Shown in pieces: positions 17,687-27,744 of a stretch of 64,000 nt of DNA. Position 1 is the first letter of the stretch. The number at the start of each line of letters is the position of its first letter. Below the pieces are notes generated by a model. The model saw only the letters and a list, made by a program, of their open reading frames with translations, was not told the origin of the DNA and searched no databases. The stretch covers positions 1 to 64,000 of the forward strand of contig JAIEPJ010000087.1 of the NCBI GenBank assembly GCA_019749835.1, read 5' to 3'. This DNA comes from Phreatobacter sp. (lineage in GTDB: Bacteria > Pseudomonadota > Alphaproteobacteria > Rhizobiales > Phreatobacteraceae). A program made the translations under genes and the position numbers.

Positions 17687-18991
17687 ATGGTCGTTCGCCG
17701 CCTCATGATGGTTGTTCTGGCCGCGATGACCCTCGCCGCGGCGCCTGCCGTCCATGCCCAGACCACGGGGGCCGTGTCGTCCGCCGGGCGCGCCGTTCCC
17801 GCCTCAGCCGATGGCGCCCGCACCGCGCTGCCCGCCGTGGTCGCCGCCGCCCATCTCTCCGTCGACGGCCCGCGCACACGCCTGACCTTTGACCTGACCC
17901 GTCCGGTCGAGATGCGCGCCTTCGCCCTCGCTGATCCCTATCGCGTCATCATCGACCTCGACGAGGTCCATTTCCACATCGCGCCGCCGAGCGGTGACCG
18001 CCGTGGCCTGGTCAAGACCTTCCGCTTTGGCCTCTTCGCGCCGGGCAAGTCGCGCATCGTCATCGAGCTGACAGGTCCCGCCACGATCGAGCGGGCGCTG
18101 ACCATCGAGGGGCAGGACGGGCGCCCGCCGCGCCTGCATCTCGACCTCGTGCGCACCGATGCCGACGGCTTCCGCCGCGCACTCACCGACCGGGCCGTGA
18201 GCAACATCGCCCGCCGCGGCGATCGCGAGACGCTGGGGCCGCGCCTGTCGCCACGCGTCGAGGAGGAGGGCGGCCCGCCGGTCATCGTCATCGACCCTGG
18301 CCATGGCGGCATCGATCCCGGAGCGATTGCCCCGTCCACCGGCGACGAGGAGAAGATGCTCGTCCTCGATTTCGCCAAGGTGCTGCGCGACAAGCTCGCC
18401 ACCGGCGGGCGCTACCGTGTGGTGATGACGCGCGACCGCGACATCTTCGTGCCCCTCGGCGAGCGGGTACGCATCGCCCGCGACGCGCGGGCCCAGCTCT
18501 TCATCTCCATTCATGCCGATTCCATCGGCGGCGCCAACGAGAATGCCCGCGGCGTCACGGTCTACACCCTCTCCGACCGCGCCTCCGACGCCGATTCCGA
18601 GCGCCTCGCCGAGCGCGAGAACAAGGCAGACGCCATTGCCGGCCTCGACCTGTCCGAGGAGCCCTCCGAGGTCGCCGACATCCTCATCGACCTGACGCGC
18701 CGCGAGACGCGCATCTACTCCGCCAATTTCGCCCGGACCCTTGCCGGTGAGATGCGCCAGGTCACCCGCATGCACCGCCTGCCGCTGCGCTCCGCCGGCT
18801 TTCAGGTGCTCAGGGCGCACGACATCCCCTCGGTGCTGGTCGAACTCGGCTTCGTCACCAGCCGCCGCGACGTGGAGATGCTGACATCGGCCATCTGGCG
18901 TGACAGGACGGCAGATTCGGTCGCCAAGGCCGTCGACCAGTTCTTCGCCGCCCGCAACGGGCCGCCCGTGGCCCCGGCGGCGCGGCGGTGA
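17687..18991 (+). CDS. amiC: N-acetylmuramoyl-L-alanine amidase with AMIN domain
   Basis: A 434-residue periplasmic zinc amidase that removes peptide stems from septal peptidoglycan so daughter cells separate. A signal peptide is seen at 1-25 (MMVVLAAMTLAAAPAVHAQ, cleavage after HAQ). An AMIN targeting domain covers about 50-150 (THLTFDLTRPVEMRAFAL-like strands). The Amidase_3 domain begins at VIVIDPGHGGIDPGA, with His as zinc ligand, and continues with SIHADS and VLVELGFVTSRRDVEML. Genes after it in related genomes are mrcA and prfB; here a phosphate gene pair is inserted in between. A CtrA-type box lies upstream. Confidence 0.95.
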   Translation: MVVRRLMMVVLAAMTLAAAPAVHAQTTGAVSSAGRAVPASADGARTALPAVVAAAHLSVDGPRTRLTFDLTRPVEMRAFALADPYRVIIDLDEVHFHIAPPSGDRRGLVKTFRFGLFAPGKSRIVIELTGPATIERALTIEGQDGRPPRLHLDLVRTDADGFRRALTDRAVSNIARRGDRETLGPRLSPRVEEEGGPPVIVIDPGHGGIDPGAIAPSTGDEEKMLVLDFAKVLRDKLATGGRYRVVMTRDRDIFVPLGERVRIARDARAQLFISIHADSIGGANENARGVTVYTLSDRASDADSERLAERENKADAIAGLDLSEEPSEVADILIDLTRRETRIYSANFARTLAGEMRQVTRMHRLPLRSAGFQVLRAHDIPSVLVELGFVTSRRDVEMLTSAIWRDRTADSVAKAVDQFFAARNGPPVAPAARR

Positions 18992-19048
18992 GTTGAACGA
19001 ATCGGGGCCCAGCCCTGACCGCGCCCACGGCCCGCCGCCGCCGACGAA

Positions 19049-19081
19049 AAGGGCCGCGCTTCCGGAATGGAGGCGGCCCTT
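19049..19081 (-). terminator. Terminator between convergent amiC and the PstS-like gene
   Basis: Nine-bp stem AAGGGCCGC / GCGGCCCTT. Read on the minus strand it is followed by TTTT, so it mainly ends the pstS-like transcript and may also act on amiC. Confidence 0.65.
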
Positions 19082-19131
19082 CGATCTGGCTGGGAGAGGC
19101 GGCGCGCAAACCCTGCGGCAGCCCCCTGCGT

Positions 19132-20172
19132 TCAGCGCATGGCCGGCCCTCTCGGCTGGCGCAGGCTTTCCATCACGAAGCCGGCCGCCGTGCCCGGCAG
19201 TGCCACATAACCAAGCGCTTCCGCATCGGCGGCGCCGTTCTCGATGCCCCAGGCGAAGAAGGCCATCATCGCCCGGAAGCGAACGGTGTTCGCCGCCTCC
19301 TTCGCCACCGCGACGAAGACCGTCGCGACGATCGGATAGGCGGCGGTTCCACCGGGATCGACCAGCACGTTCCTGAGATCGGTTGCCGCCGATGCCGCCT
19401 GAACTGCGGCGCGAAGGCTGACCAGATCCGGCACCACGAAATTGCCGTTGGAGTTGCGGATCGCCGCCGGCGGCAGGTTCATCGCCCGCGCCGTCGCGAG
19501 GTCGACATAGCCGATCGCATTGGGCGTGTTGCGCACCGTGGTGGCGACGCCCAGATTGCCGCGCGCCGGAACGCCGACCGGCCACCGGACCGTCTGTCCG
19601 CTGCCGATGCTGCCGCGCCAGTCCGCGTTCACCTTCGACAGATAGGCCGTGAAGGCTGCCGTCGTACCGGACCCGTCGGCACGCCGGATCGGCACGATGG
19701 CCGTGTCGGGCAACACGAGGTCCGGATTGTCGGCGCGGATTGCGGGGTCCGACCACCGTGTGATCCGGCCGGCATAGATGGCCGCGATCACATCGCTCGT
19801 CAGCTTGAGGCGGCCGGCGCCGACGCCGTTGACATTGGTGACGATGGCGATGCCGCCTGCGACGACGGGAAACTGGATGGCGTTGTAGCGATGCAGTTCC
19901 TCGTCGGACAAGGCGACCTCGGTGGCGCCGAAATCCACCGCCCGCTGCTGCAGCCGCTGGATCCCTGCTTCCGAGCCACTCGGCTCGTAGTCGAACAGCG
20001 CGCCCACCGGCTGATAATCGGCGTCGCGCTGGGAGCGCTGATAGGCCTGCGACCAGCGGATCAACAGCTGGTAGGCGAAAGTGGAACCGGCGCCGGTGAA
20101 GGTCTGGGCGGCGGCTGGGACCGGCGCAAAAAGCGCCAGCCCGGCGAGGAGGACGAGTGCGAGGCGGACCAT
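19132..20172 (-). CDS. PstS-like periplasmic phosphate-binding protein
   Basis: A 346-residue protein. A signal peptide (MVRLALVLLAGLALFAPVPAAAQ) is followed by TFTGAGSTFAYQLLIRW, the phosphate-binding N-terminal signature of PstS. IRRADGSGTTAAFTAYLSK is the second phosphate-binding loop, and GIAIVTNVNG and NAIGYVD complete the family pattern. It binds inorganic phosphate in the periplasm. No pstCAB genes accompany it. It lies 11 bp after a Na/Pi symporter gene and is probably co-transcribed with it, so it may feed or sense phosphate for that carrier. Confidence 0.9.
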   Translation of the reverse strand: MVRLALVLLAGLALFAPVPAAAQTFTGAGSTFAYQLLIRWSQAYQRSQRDADYQPVGALFDYEPSGSEAGIQRLQQRAVDFGATEVALSDEELHRYNAIQFPVVAGGIAIVTNVNGVGAGRLKLTSDVIAAIYAGRITRWSDPAIRADNPDLVLPDTAIVPIRRADGSGTTAAFTAYLSKVNADWRGSIGSGQTVRWPVGVPARGNLGVATTVRNTPNAIGYVDLATARAMNLPPAAIRNSNGNFVVPDLVSLRAAVQAASAATDLRNVLVDPGGTAAYPIVATVFVAVAKEAANTVRFRAMMAFFAWGIENGAADAEALGYVALPGTAAGFVMESLRQPRGPAMR

Positions 20173-20183
20173 GGCGGTGCGCC

Positions 20184-21899
20184 TCAGGCTCGTGCGGCGG
20201 CGGGCGAGAGCCCCCCGCTGGCCTGCGTCTGGCTGCCCGTCTCGGTGACGGGCACGGTCCGCGAGACCGAACGGCGCTCGGCGTCGATGCGCTCGATCAG
20301 GAAGTAGGCGCGTTCGGCACTGCCGAGAAGGGCGAGGATCGCGCCGCGCTCGACCCAGGGCAGTTCGTCACCGAGGCGAAGCGCCTGCGTCCGAAGCTCG
20401 CCGAGCTTGGCGATCCGCGGATCGGCGGCCGCCGAGACGTCCCGGTCCGGCTTGTCGATTGGCACGATGGCGCGCATGGCAGTGGTCACCTCCGCCAGCA
20501 TCTCGTCGACCACCTTGCGGCCGGTGACGCCGAAGGGCTGACGCTCGACGCGGCGGGCGATCTGGAAGAGCGCCTCGCCGAGGCTGGCGGTGAAGTCTTC
20601 CTCCTCGATCAGGCTCGCCACCAGATCGGCCCGTGCATAGGGCAGATCGGCCTTGAACATGCCCGAGGTATAGGACCGGATCTCGCGGTTGAGCACGTCC
20701 ATCGCCGCCCAGTGTTCCTCGACCTTGTCGGGGGCGTTTTCGTCGCCACGGGCGATGTCGAGGAATTTCTCGGCCGCTTCGAGATAGCGACCCGTCTCCT
20801 GCAGGACGGCGGGAACCGCCTGGGCAGGATCACTCGCGGCGGCGGCGGTGAGGAAGCGCGGCTGCGAATAGTCCTCGACGTCGTCGAGCGAAGAGGCGCC
20901 GACCTTCATCAGCACCCGCTCGAAGACGCCGACGAAGGGAAAGAGCAGGAGGACGTTGAAGATGTTGAAGAAGGTCGAATAGACACCCACCGCGACCGGA
21001 ACCAGCGGGAAGGTTTCCTTGCCGTTGACGAGGACGGGCACGCCCGGATCGCCGCCGAACCACTGCATGGCCCAGGTCAGCACGTCCATCGATACGAAGA
21101 ACAGGGGTATCGTGACGCAGACCCCGATGATGTTGAAGGATATGTGGGCATAGGCCGCGCGTTTGGCGTTTTTCGACAGGTTGAGCGAGGCCATCCACGA
21201 GGTGATCGTGGTGCCGAGGTCGGCGCCCAGCGAAAAGGCGACCGCGGTCTTCCAGTCGAGGATGCCGGCGGCGCCGAGCCCCATGACGATGCCGATGGTG
21301 GCGGAGGACGAATGGATCAACGCCGTGATGGTGGCGGCGATCAGCACGCAGTAGAGGAGATTGATGTAGGTATCCGCCTTCAGTGTCGAGATGATGCTCA
21401 TCACCTCGGGCATGGCGCGCAGCGGACGCAGGCCGCCGGTCATCAGGTTCAGGCCGTAGAAGATCAGGGCGAAGCCCATGCAGGCCAGCGCGATGTTCTT
21501 CACCTTGTCGGTCTTGGCGAAGATGTAGATCAGGGCGAAGATGCCGCCGAGAAAGAGCCCCAGCGGTCCGAGCGGCAGAGCGATCAGGCCGTTGCCTAGC
21601 GTCGTGCCGATATTGGCGCCCATGATGACGGCGATGGCGGGTCGAAGTCCGATCACGCCGGCATTAACCAGGCCGACGACCATGACCGTCATGGCAGTAG
21701 AGGACTGGATGATGCCGGTGATGAAGGTTCCGGCCATGACACCCTTGGACGGAGTGCCCGCGAATTTTGCCAGGAGCGCGCGCATTTTATTGACGGCGAG
21801 CGACTGGATACCGTTCGACATGAATTCGAGGCCCAGCATGAAGATGCCGAGGCCTCCGATGACAGGTACGAGAACCTGTGTGAACAAATCTACCTGCAC
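20184..21899 (-). CDS. Na+/phosphate symporter with PhoU-like tail
   Basis: About 571 residues from GTG 21899. I prefer this start because GGGGGG sits 5 nt before it; an ATG at 21926 is also in frame. The membrane part holds two inverted Na_Pi_cotrans repeats with the signature QSSTAMTVM and HSSSATIGIV, and about 9-10 hydrophobic segments. From about residue 345 on it is soluble and helical (PhoU-like), probably regulatory. It takes up phosphate with sodium at the inner membrane. First gene of a two-gene unit with the PstS-like protein. Confidence 0.9.
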   Translation of the reverse strand: MQVDLFTQVLVPVIGGLGIFMLGLEFMSNGIQSLAVNKMRALLAKFAGTPSKGVMAGTFITGIIQSSTAMTVMVVGLVNAGVIGLRPAIAVIMGANIGTTLGNGLIALPLGPLGLFLGGIFALIYIFAKTDKVKNIALACMGFALIFYGLNLMTGGLRPLRAMPEVMSIISTLKADTYINLLYCVLIAATITALIHSSSATIGIVMGLGAAGILDWKTAVAFSLGADLGTTITSWMASLNLSKNAKRAAYAHISFNIIGVCVTIPLFFVSMDVLTWAMQWFGGDPGVPVLVNGKETFPLVPVAVGVYSTFFNIFNVLLLFPFVGVFERVLMKVGASSLDDVEDYSQPRFLTAAAASDPAQAVPAVLQETGRYLEAAEKFLDIARGDENAPDKVEEHWAAMDVLNREIRSYTSGMFKADLPYARADLVASLIEEEDFTASLGEALFQIARRVERQPFGVTGRKVVDEMLAEVTTAMRAIVPIDKPDRDVSAAADPRIAKLGELRTQALRLGDELPWVERGAILALLGSAERAYFLIERIDAERRSVSRTVPVTETGSQTQASGGLSPAAARA

Positions 21900-22288
21900 G
21901 AAAGCCCCCCGAATGCGATGCCACAACTGGGAGGTCGAGCCCGACTTGGGTCACAGACGGCTCCCGACACTGCACGCTAGGCAGACCCAGTGACCGGACG
22001 GTGACGGGTCGTTGACGGTCCTGCGTCGCGAGTTCGGCAGAATCACACCGGCCGTTTGTCGGCTTGGACGCCGCGATCGGGTCACATCTGCGCCACAGTC
22101 ACAGGACATCCGTCTCCATCCTGTGCTTCCCGCTGCCAGAATTGGGTTCAGCGCCGGGCCGTGCGGATGGGCTGGACGCCGTCTTTGTGCTAGGATGGTG
22201 TCACGTTTGAACAAGACATCCCCAGCCGGCGACCGGCGGCTTTCCGGGGACGATGAGAGGCGCAGCCCGCAGGGCGCGATTTGAGCGG
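21900..22288. other. Divergent promoter region between Na/Pi symporter and mrcA
   Basis: About 390 bp. Both flanking genes are read outward, so promoters for both should lie here. I find no convincing pair of -35/-10 elements and no Pho box that I would defend. Open frames in it look spurious. Confidence 0.4.
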
Positions 22289-24745
22289 ATGAGGCTGGTT
22301 CTTCGATTCTTCGGCTGGGCTTTCGGGCTAGGGACGATCGCGTTCCTGCTCGGCGCCGCCGGCGTGGCTATCTATGTCGCGCAGGTGACGAAGGAGCTTC
22401 CCGACTACAACACCCTGCGCAACTACGAGCCACCGATCATGAGCCGCGTCCATGCGGCCGACGGCCAGCTCATGGCCGAATATGCCCGTGAGCGCCGGCT
22501 CTACCTGCCCATCCAGGCCGTGCCGAAGATGGTCGTCCAGGCCTTCCTCTCCGCCGAGGACAAGAATTTCTATTCCCATAACGGCATCGACTTCACCGGC
22601 ATCGCCCGCGCCGCCCTGACCAATTTCCAGAACCGCGGCTCCAACCGCCGCCCCCAGGGCGCCTCGACCATCACCCAGCAGGTGGCGAAGAACTTCCTGC
22701 TGTCGGGCGAGCAGACGGTGGACCGCAAGGTGCGCGAGGCGCTGATCGCCATGCGCATGGAATCGGCCTTCACGAAGGATCAGATCCTCGAACTCTACCT
22801 CAACGAGATCTATCTCGGCTTCGTCATTCCCGGCTTCGGCGCCTATGGCGTGGCTGCCGCCGCCCTCGTCTATTTCGACAAGTCCGTCCACGAGCTCACC
22901 GTGCCGGAGGCCGCCTATCTCGCCGCCCTGCCGAAGAGCCCGACGCAGCTCCACCCCTTCCGCAACCGCGACCGGGCCGTCGAGCGCCGCAACTACGTCA
23001 TCAGCCGCATGGTCGAGGACGGTCACATCACCGCCGAGCAGGGTGAGGCGGCCCGCCGCACGCCCCTGACCGTCAATCCGCGCTCGCCGCGCCAGCAGCA
23101 GTTCGCCGCCGACTTCTTCGCCGAGGAGGTCCGCCGCGAGATGATCGACCGGTTCGGCGACAAGAAGCTGCTCGAAGGCGGTCTGTCGATCCGCACCACG
23201 CTCGATCCCAAGCTGCAGGTTGCCGCACGCCAGGCGCTGACCGCTGGCCTGATCCGCTTCGACGAGCAGCGCGGCTGGCGCGGCCCGGTGACCCGCATCG
23301 AGGACATGCGCGGCGATTGGGGCACCAAGCTCGCCGAGATCCGCAATTTCAACGATATCGGCTGGCGTCTTGCCGTCGTCATCGACGCCCAGGGCGAGAC
23401 GGCGCGCATCGGCCTCCACCCCGGTCGCGAGACCTCGGGCCAGGTCAGTCCGGCGCGCGATCTCGGCCTGATCACCGCCGAGGGCGCGCGCTGGACCCGC
23501 CGTCCTGTCGGCCGCACGCTCAATGCGGGCGATGTCGTCTATGTCGAGCCGCTGCCCGGCCGCGACGGCCAGTTCCGCCTCCGCCAGGTGCCGGAAGTCT
23601 CGGGCGGCCTCGTCGCCATGGATCCCTATACCGGCCGCGTCCTCGCCATGGTCGGAGGCTTCTCCTTCGACCAGAGCCAGTTCAACCGCGCCACCCAGGC
23701 GCGCCGCCAGCCCGGCTCGGCCTTCAAGCCCTTCGTCTATGCCGCTGCCCTCGACAACGGCTACACGCCCTCGACCGTGGTGATGGACGCGCCTTTCGAA
23801 CTCGCCACCGGCAATGGCGGTGAGGTCTGGCGGCCGGAAAACTATTCCGGCCAGTTCTATGGTCCCCAGACCCTGCGCTTCGGTATCGAGCGCTCGCGCA
23901 ACGTCATGACCGTGCGCCTCGCCAACGATGTCGGCATGCCGCTCATCGCCGAATATGCCAAGCGCTTCGGCGTCTATGACGACATGCCCTCGTTCCTGTC
24001 CTATTCGCTGGGCGCCGGCGAGACCACGGTCATGCGCATGACCGCCGCCTATTCCATGTTCGCCAATGGCGGCCGCCGCATCCGCCCGACGCTGATCGAC
24101 CGCATCCAGGACCGCACCGGCTCGACCATCTTCCGCCACGATGACCGCCAGTGCCAGGGCTGCACGGCGCCGCGCTGGCAGAACCAGGACGAGCCGATCC
24201 TCGTCGACCGGCGCGAGCAGGTGCTCGATCCGATGACCGCCTATCAGATGACCTCGATGATGGAGGGCGTCGTGCTGCGCGGCACCGCCACCTCGCTGCG
24301 CGCCCTCGGCAAGCCGATCGCCGGCAAGACCGGCACGACCAACGATGCCAAGGACGCCTGGTTCGTCGGCTTCTCGCCCGACCTCGCGGTCGGCGTCTAT
24401 GTCGGCTACGACACGCCCCGCAGCCTCGGCGGCAATGCCACCGGCGGCGCGCTCGCCGTGCCGATCTTCCAGGAATTCATGCGCGTCGCGCTGGCCGACC
24501 GTCCGGCCGTGCCCTTCCGCGTGCCGACCGGCATCAAGCTGATCCGCATCGACCCGCGCACCGGCCTGCGTGCCGGCGCCGGCTCGGGTGGTGCCATTCT
24601 CGAGGCGTTCAAGCCCGGCACCGCCCCGCCGGACAGCTACCAGCTGATCAACCCCTTCGACTCCGCTGCCGCCGGCGGACCGCGCCGCGGCCCCTCCAAC
24701 GAGAGCAACCGCGCCATCGGTACGGGCACCGGCGGGCTTTACTGA
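22289..24745 (+). CDS. mrcA: Penicillin-binding protein 1A (bifunctional)
   Basis: 818 residues from ATG 22289 (MRLVLRFFGWAFGLGTIAF); this start places the membrane anchor at the N-terminus as in alphaproteobacterial PBP1A. ATG 22253 is in frame too. The GT51 glycosyltransferase domain has EDKNFYSHNGID with the catalytic Glu and QGASTITQQVAKN. The transpeptidase domain has the SxxK box in GSAFKPFVYA (about 475), SRN (about 534) and KTGTTNDAKDAW (about 679). It polymerises and cross-links peptidoglycan. Its usual partners amiC and prfB are near but separated by inserted genes. Confidence 0.95.
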   Translation: MRLVLRFFGWAFGLGTIAFLLGAAGVAIYVAQVTKELPDYNTLRNYEPPIMSRVHAADGQLMAEYARERRLYLPIQAVPKMVVQAFLSAEDKNFYSHNGIDFTGIARAALTNFQNRGSNRRPQGASTITQQVAKNFLLSGEQTVDRKVREALIAMRMESAFTKDQILELYLNEIYLGFVIPGFGAYGVAAAALVYFDKSVHELTVPEAAYLAALPKSPTQLHPFRNRDRAVERRNYVISRMVEDGHITAEQGEAARRTPLTVNPRSPRQQQFAADFFAEEVRREMIDRFGDKKLLEGGLSIRTTLDPKLQVAARQALTAGLIRFDEQRGWRGPVTRIEDMRGDWGTKLAEIRNFNDIGWRLAVVIDAQGETARIGLHPGRETSGQVSPARDLGLITAEGARWTRRPVGRTLNAGDVVYVEPLPGRDGQFRLRQVPEVSGGLVAMDPYTGRVLAMVGGFSFDQSQFNRATQARRQPGSAFKPFVYAAALDNGYTPSTVVMDAPFELATGNGGEVWRPENYSGQFYGPQTLRFGIERSRNVMTVRLANDVGMPLIAEYAKRFGVYDDMPSFLSYSLGAGETTVMRMTAAYSMFANGGRRIRPTLIDRIQDRTGSTIFRHDDRQCQGCTAPRWQNQDEPILVDRREQVLDPMTAYQMTSMMEGVVLRGTATSLRALGKPIAGKTGTTNDAKDAWFVGFSPDLAVGVYVGYDTPRSLGGNATGGALAVPIFQEFMRVALADRPAVPFRVPTGIKLIRIDPRTGLRAGAGSGGAILEAFKPGTAPPDSYQLINPFDSAAAGGPRRGPSNESNRAIGTGTGGLY

Positions 24746-24773
24746 CGGCTGCCGGCCCCCGGACGATCACCGG

Positions 24774-24799
24774 AAGGCGGCCCGCGGGCCGCCTTTTTT
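24774..24799 (+). terminator. Rho-independent terminator of mrcA
   Basis: Perfect GC-rich palindrome GGCGGCCC / GGGCCGCC flanked by AA and followed by TTTTTT, 29 bp after the mrcA stop. Textbook intrinsic terminator. Confidence 0.92.
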
Positions 24800-24862
24800 G
24801 TCGGGGTCCTTCGCTCGCCGCCCGTGGCGCGGGTTGGCACAATGCCTGCCGCCGCCGCTCCC

Positions 24863-25537
24863 TCACAGGAAGCTGGCGATCGCCTCCAGCGGCTTTTTCT
24901 CCAGCGCATGGGCGGGGATCGTGGCGCCCGCCGCCGGATAGCCGACCACCATGAGGATATAGGGCTTCTCCTCGTCCGGCCGGCCGCAGATGGCGTTGAG
25001 GAAGCCCATCGGCGCGGGCGTATGGGTCAGGCTGACGAGGCCTGCCTGGTGCAGCGCGACGATGAGGAAGCCGACCGCGATGGAGACCGATTCGGGCACG
25101 TAATAGTTCTTCCGCAGCACCCCGTCGGCGCTGACCGAGCGGCGCGCCCCGAAGACGGCGATCAGCCAGGGCGCCGTTTCAAGAAACGGCTTGTCGGGAT
25201 CGGTGCCGAGCGGGCCCAGCGCCTTCAGCCATTCCTCGCCTGCCTTGCCGGCATAGAATTCGCGCTCCTCGGCCTCGGCCGCCTCCCGGATGCGCCGCTT
25301 CACGACGGGGTCGCCGATGACGCAGAAGTGCCATGGCTGGTGGTTGGCGCCGTTCGGGGCCGTGCCGGCGGCGCGGATGCAGGTCTCGATAAGGAGGCGC
25401 GGCACCGGCCGGTCGGAGAAGTCGCGCACTGTGTGGCGGCGTCGGATGTCGGCGAGGAAGGCCTCGGCGCGTGCCTGCATCTCCTCGGCTGGCCATTCGA
25501 CGTGGTCGGGCAGGGGCACCGGCTGATAGTGCGACAT
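24863..25537 (-). CDS. Nitroreductase-family FMN oxidoreductase
   Basis: A 224-residue protein from ATG 25537, preceded by [24 protein letters not shown] is the N-terminal FMN-phosphate site, and [12 protein letters not shown] is the typical helix entry of the fold. [15 protein letters not shown] and ILMVVGYPA complete it. The sequence resembles the subgroup near BluB/iodotyrosine deiodinase-like nitroreductases. Substrate unknown; NAD(P)H-dependent reduction is inferred. The frame is open far upstream, but the start is clear. Convergent with mrcA. Confidence 0.88.
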   Translation of the reverse strand: MSHYQPVPLPDHVEWPAEEMQARAEAFLADIRRRHTVRDFSDRPVPRLLIETCIRAAGTAPNGANHQPWHFCVIGDPVVKRRIREAAEAEEREFYAGKAGEEWLKALGPLGTDPDKPFLETAPWLIAVFGARRSVSADGVLRKNYYVPESVSIAVGFLIVALHQAGLVSLTHTPAPMGFLNAICGRPDEEKPYILMVVGYPAAGATIPAHALEKKPLEAIASFL

Positions 25538-25808
25538 GGCGGTCCCTCCCGCACCCGCTCCCGGGGGCGCTCCGCAGGGACCCAGCATAGGGCAGGCCTG
25601 GCGCGGGAACAGAGCCGGAGCGGTTGTCGTCCACCGGAAAGGCGCGGCCTTGCCCATCCCCATGGCGCAACGGGGTCTGCCGCGTCCGAAAGGCCGAGGA
25701 TCGACCGGCCGCGGCCTTGTGGCCGAGGGCAGTCGGCGGTGATCCCCGGCGACGTGAGCGCAGGGCAGCCTTGGCCTTATCGCAGGCCTTGTATGCTGCG
25801 ATGTCCCT

Positions 25809-25823
25809 GCAACGTAACGTTGC
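25809..25823. repeat. Perfect 7-1-7 palindrome before the chemoreceptor gene
   Basis: GCAACGT-A-ACGTTGC, 66 bp before the ATG at 25889. It is in the 350-bp region between the nitroreductase and chemoreceptor genes that otherwise shows nothing. Likely a regulator binding site; I cannot name the regulator. Confidence 0.45.
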
Positions 25824-25888
25824 GTTAACGGCGTGAGGCGAGTTTGGGGCACCGCTGAGCGGAGCGGTTCGACCCGGAGATTCCCAAC

Positions 25889-27640
25889 ATGTCGCGCTTC
25901 ATGCCGGCCGGCGGCCTCGCCGCCAGGCTCGCCCTCCTGTTTGCCCTGTTCGTGGTCGCGACCATTGCCATCGCCGGCTACAACCTCCACGCCCTGCGCA
26001 GCGGGTTGACCAGCCAGAGGGAGGCCGAGCTCAAGCACCTTGTCGAGACGGCCGTGTCCATCGCCCGCGAGGAGCATGCGGCCGTCCAGCGCGGCAACAA
26101 GCCCGACGCCGCGGCGCGCAATGACGCCGCCATCCGGATCGGCCAACTGCGCTACGGCCAGGGCGATTATTTCTGGATCAATGACCTGCAGGCGCGGATG
26201 ATCATGCATCCGACCAATCCCCGCCTCAACGGCCAGGACCTCAGCGCCTTCGCGGACCCCACCGGCAAGCGCATCTTCACCGATTTCGCCCGTATCGTCC
26301 GCGACCATGGCAGCGGCATCCTCGGCTACATGTGGCCGAAACCTGGCGCCGAAAAACCTCAGCCGAAGCTCTCCCATGTCGCCGGCTTCGCGCCCTGGGG
26401 CTGGGTGATCGGTACCGGTGTCTATCTCGACGACCTCGACGCGGCACTGTGGCAGGCTGCGCAGACGAGCCTGGGCGTCGTCGCGGCGATCATCGCCCTC
26501 GCATCCCTGCTGTTCTGGCGTCTGGCGCACGCCATTTCCTCGGCCATCACCGGCATGACGGCGACGATGAACGCGCTTGCCGCCGGCGACCTGTCCGTCG
26601 ACGTGCCCTCGCTCGACCGCCGCGATGAGATCGGCGCCATGGCCCGCGCCGTCGAGGTGTTCAAGACCAATGCCGTCGAGCGCGACCGGCTGGCGGCGCA
26701 GGCCATCCGCGAGGAAGACGCCCGGCAGGCCTATACGGTCAAGCTCAGCGACATGCTGGATGCCTTCAAGGCCGCGGTTGAAAGCGTCCTCGCCACGACC
26801 ACGAACACGGTCGCCGGGCTCGACGAGGCCTCGCGCAGCCTGACCGCCATGGCGGGTGAGGCCGCCGGCCGTTCGGATGTGGCGCAGACAGCCTCCGTGC
26901 AGACCTCTGAGAACATCCAGAACGTCGCGGCCGCTTCCGAAGAACTCGCCACCTCCATCGCCGACATCTCCAGCAAGGTCGGTACCGCCACCGACGTGGT
27001 CGGCCGCGCCCGCGCGGTCACCGGCGAATCGGTCCGTCAGATTGGCTCGCTTGCCGATGCCGGCCGCAAGATCGGCGATGTCGTCGGGCTGATCGAGGCG
27101 ATCGCGGCGCAGACGAATCTCCTCGCCCTCAACGCCACGATCGAGGCCGCGAGGGCCGGTGAAGCGGGCAGGGGCTTCGCCGTCGTCGCCTCCGAGGTCA
27201 AGCAGCTCGCCGGCCAGACCGCCAAGGCCACCGCCGAGATCGCCCATCAGGTCGGCGGCATCCAGCGTTCGACCGAACAGGCAGCCGCCACCATCGCCTC
27301 CATCGCGGAAACCATGTCGGAGGTCGAGACGATCACGCGCATGGTGGTCGCCTCCGTCGAGGCGCAGTCGCAGGCGACGCGCGAGATCTCGCAATCGGCC
27401 CAGATGGCGGCCACCGGTACCGGCCAGCTCACCGAGAGCGTCGACAGCGTCATCGGTGTCATCGCCCGCACGGCGCAGACGGCGGCCTCGGTTAGCACCC
27501 GCTCGCAGGACCTGTCGGCCCAGGCGGGGCGCCTTTCCGACGAGGTCAAGCAGTTCATCGTCGCCCTGCGCAGCGGCCCGCTCGACCGCCGCAAGCCGCG
27601 CGACCAGGCCTTCGCCGGTCAGGAGCGCCGCCGGGGCTGA
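25889..27640 (+). CDS. Methyl-accepting chemotaxis protein with single Cache domain
   Basis: A 583-residue inner-membrane chemoreceptor. The first membrane helix is about 10-30. The periplasmic sCache_2 domain has the typical [17 protein letters not shown] and [12 protein letters not shown] second membrane helix is about 190-212 ([17 protein letters not shown]). A HAMP linker follows (about 213-265), then the signalling domain with the hairpin tip [20 protein letters not shown] and [20 protein letters not shown]. It would report a small ligand, often an organic acid, to CheA. No che genes are nearby. Confidence 0.95.
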   Translation: MSRFMPAGGLAARLALLFALFVVATIAIAGYNLHALRSGLTSQREAELKHLVETAVSIAREEHAAVQRGNKPDAAARNDAAIRIGQLRYGQGDYFWINDLQARMIMHPTNPRLNGQDLSAFADPTGKRIFTDFARIVRDHGSGILGYMWPKPGAEKPQPKLSHVAGFAPWGWVIGTGVYLDDLDAALWQAAQTSLGVVAAIIALASLLFWRLAHAISSAITGMTATMNALAAGDLSVDVPSLDRRDEIGAMARAVEVFKTNAVERDRLAAQAIREEDARQAYTVKLSDMLDAFKAAVESVLATTTNTVAGLDEASRSLTAMAGEAAGRSDVAQTASVQTSENIQNVAAASEELATSIADISSKVGTATDVVGRARAVTGESVRQIGSLADAGRKIGDVVGLIEAIAAQTNLLALNATIEAARAGEAGRGFAVVASEVKQLAGQTAKATAEIAHQVGGIQRSTEQAAATIASIAETMSEVETITRMVVASVEAQSQATREISQSAQMAATGTGQLTESVDSVIGVIARTAQTAASVSTRSQDLSAQAGRLSDEVKQFIVALRSGPLDRRKPRDQAFAGQERRRG

Positions 27641-27678
27641 CCCGGCTGCACCGGTCGCCGTGCCGCGGCCGTGCGACA

Positions 27679-27706
27679 TTGACACCGTGGCGGACGTGAC
27701 TAGGGT
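27679..27706 (+). promoter_or_regulatory. Probable prfB promoter
   Basis: TTGACA (27679-27684), 16-bp spacer, TAGGGT (27701-27706), about 38 bp before the prfB ATG. Perfect -35 and a moderate -10 of the sigma-70 type. Confidence 0.5.
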
Positions 27707-27744
27707 GCGCCCTCTTTTTCATCCACCCCGAAGGGAAGTGCCCC

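Noticed and set aside
24863..27685. 940-codon minus-strand open frame
   Set aside because: Only the last 224 codons are a real gene (nitroreductase); the rest is antisense to the chemoreceptor gene.
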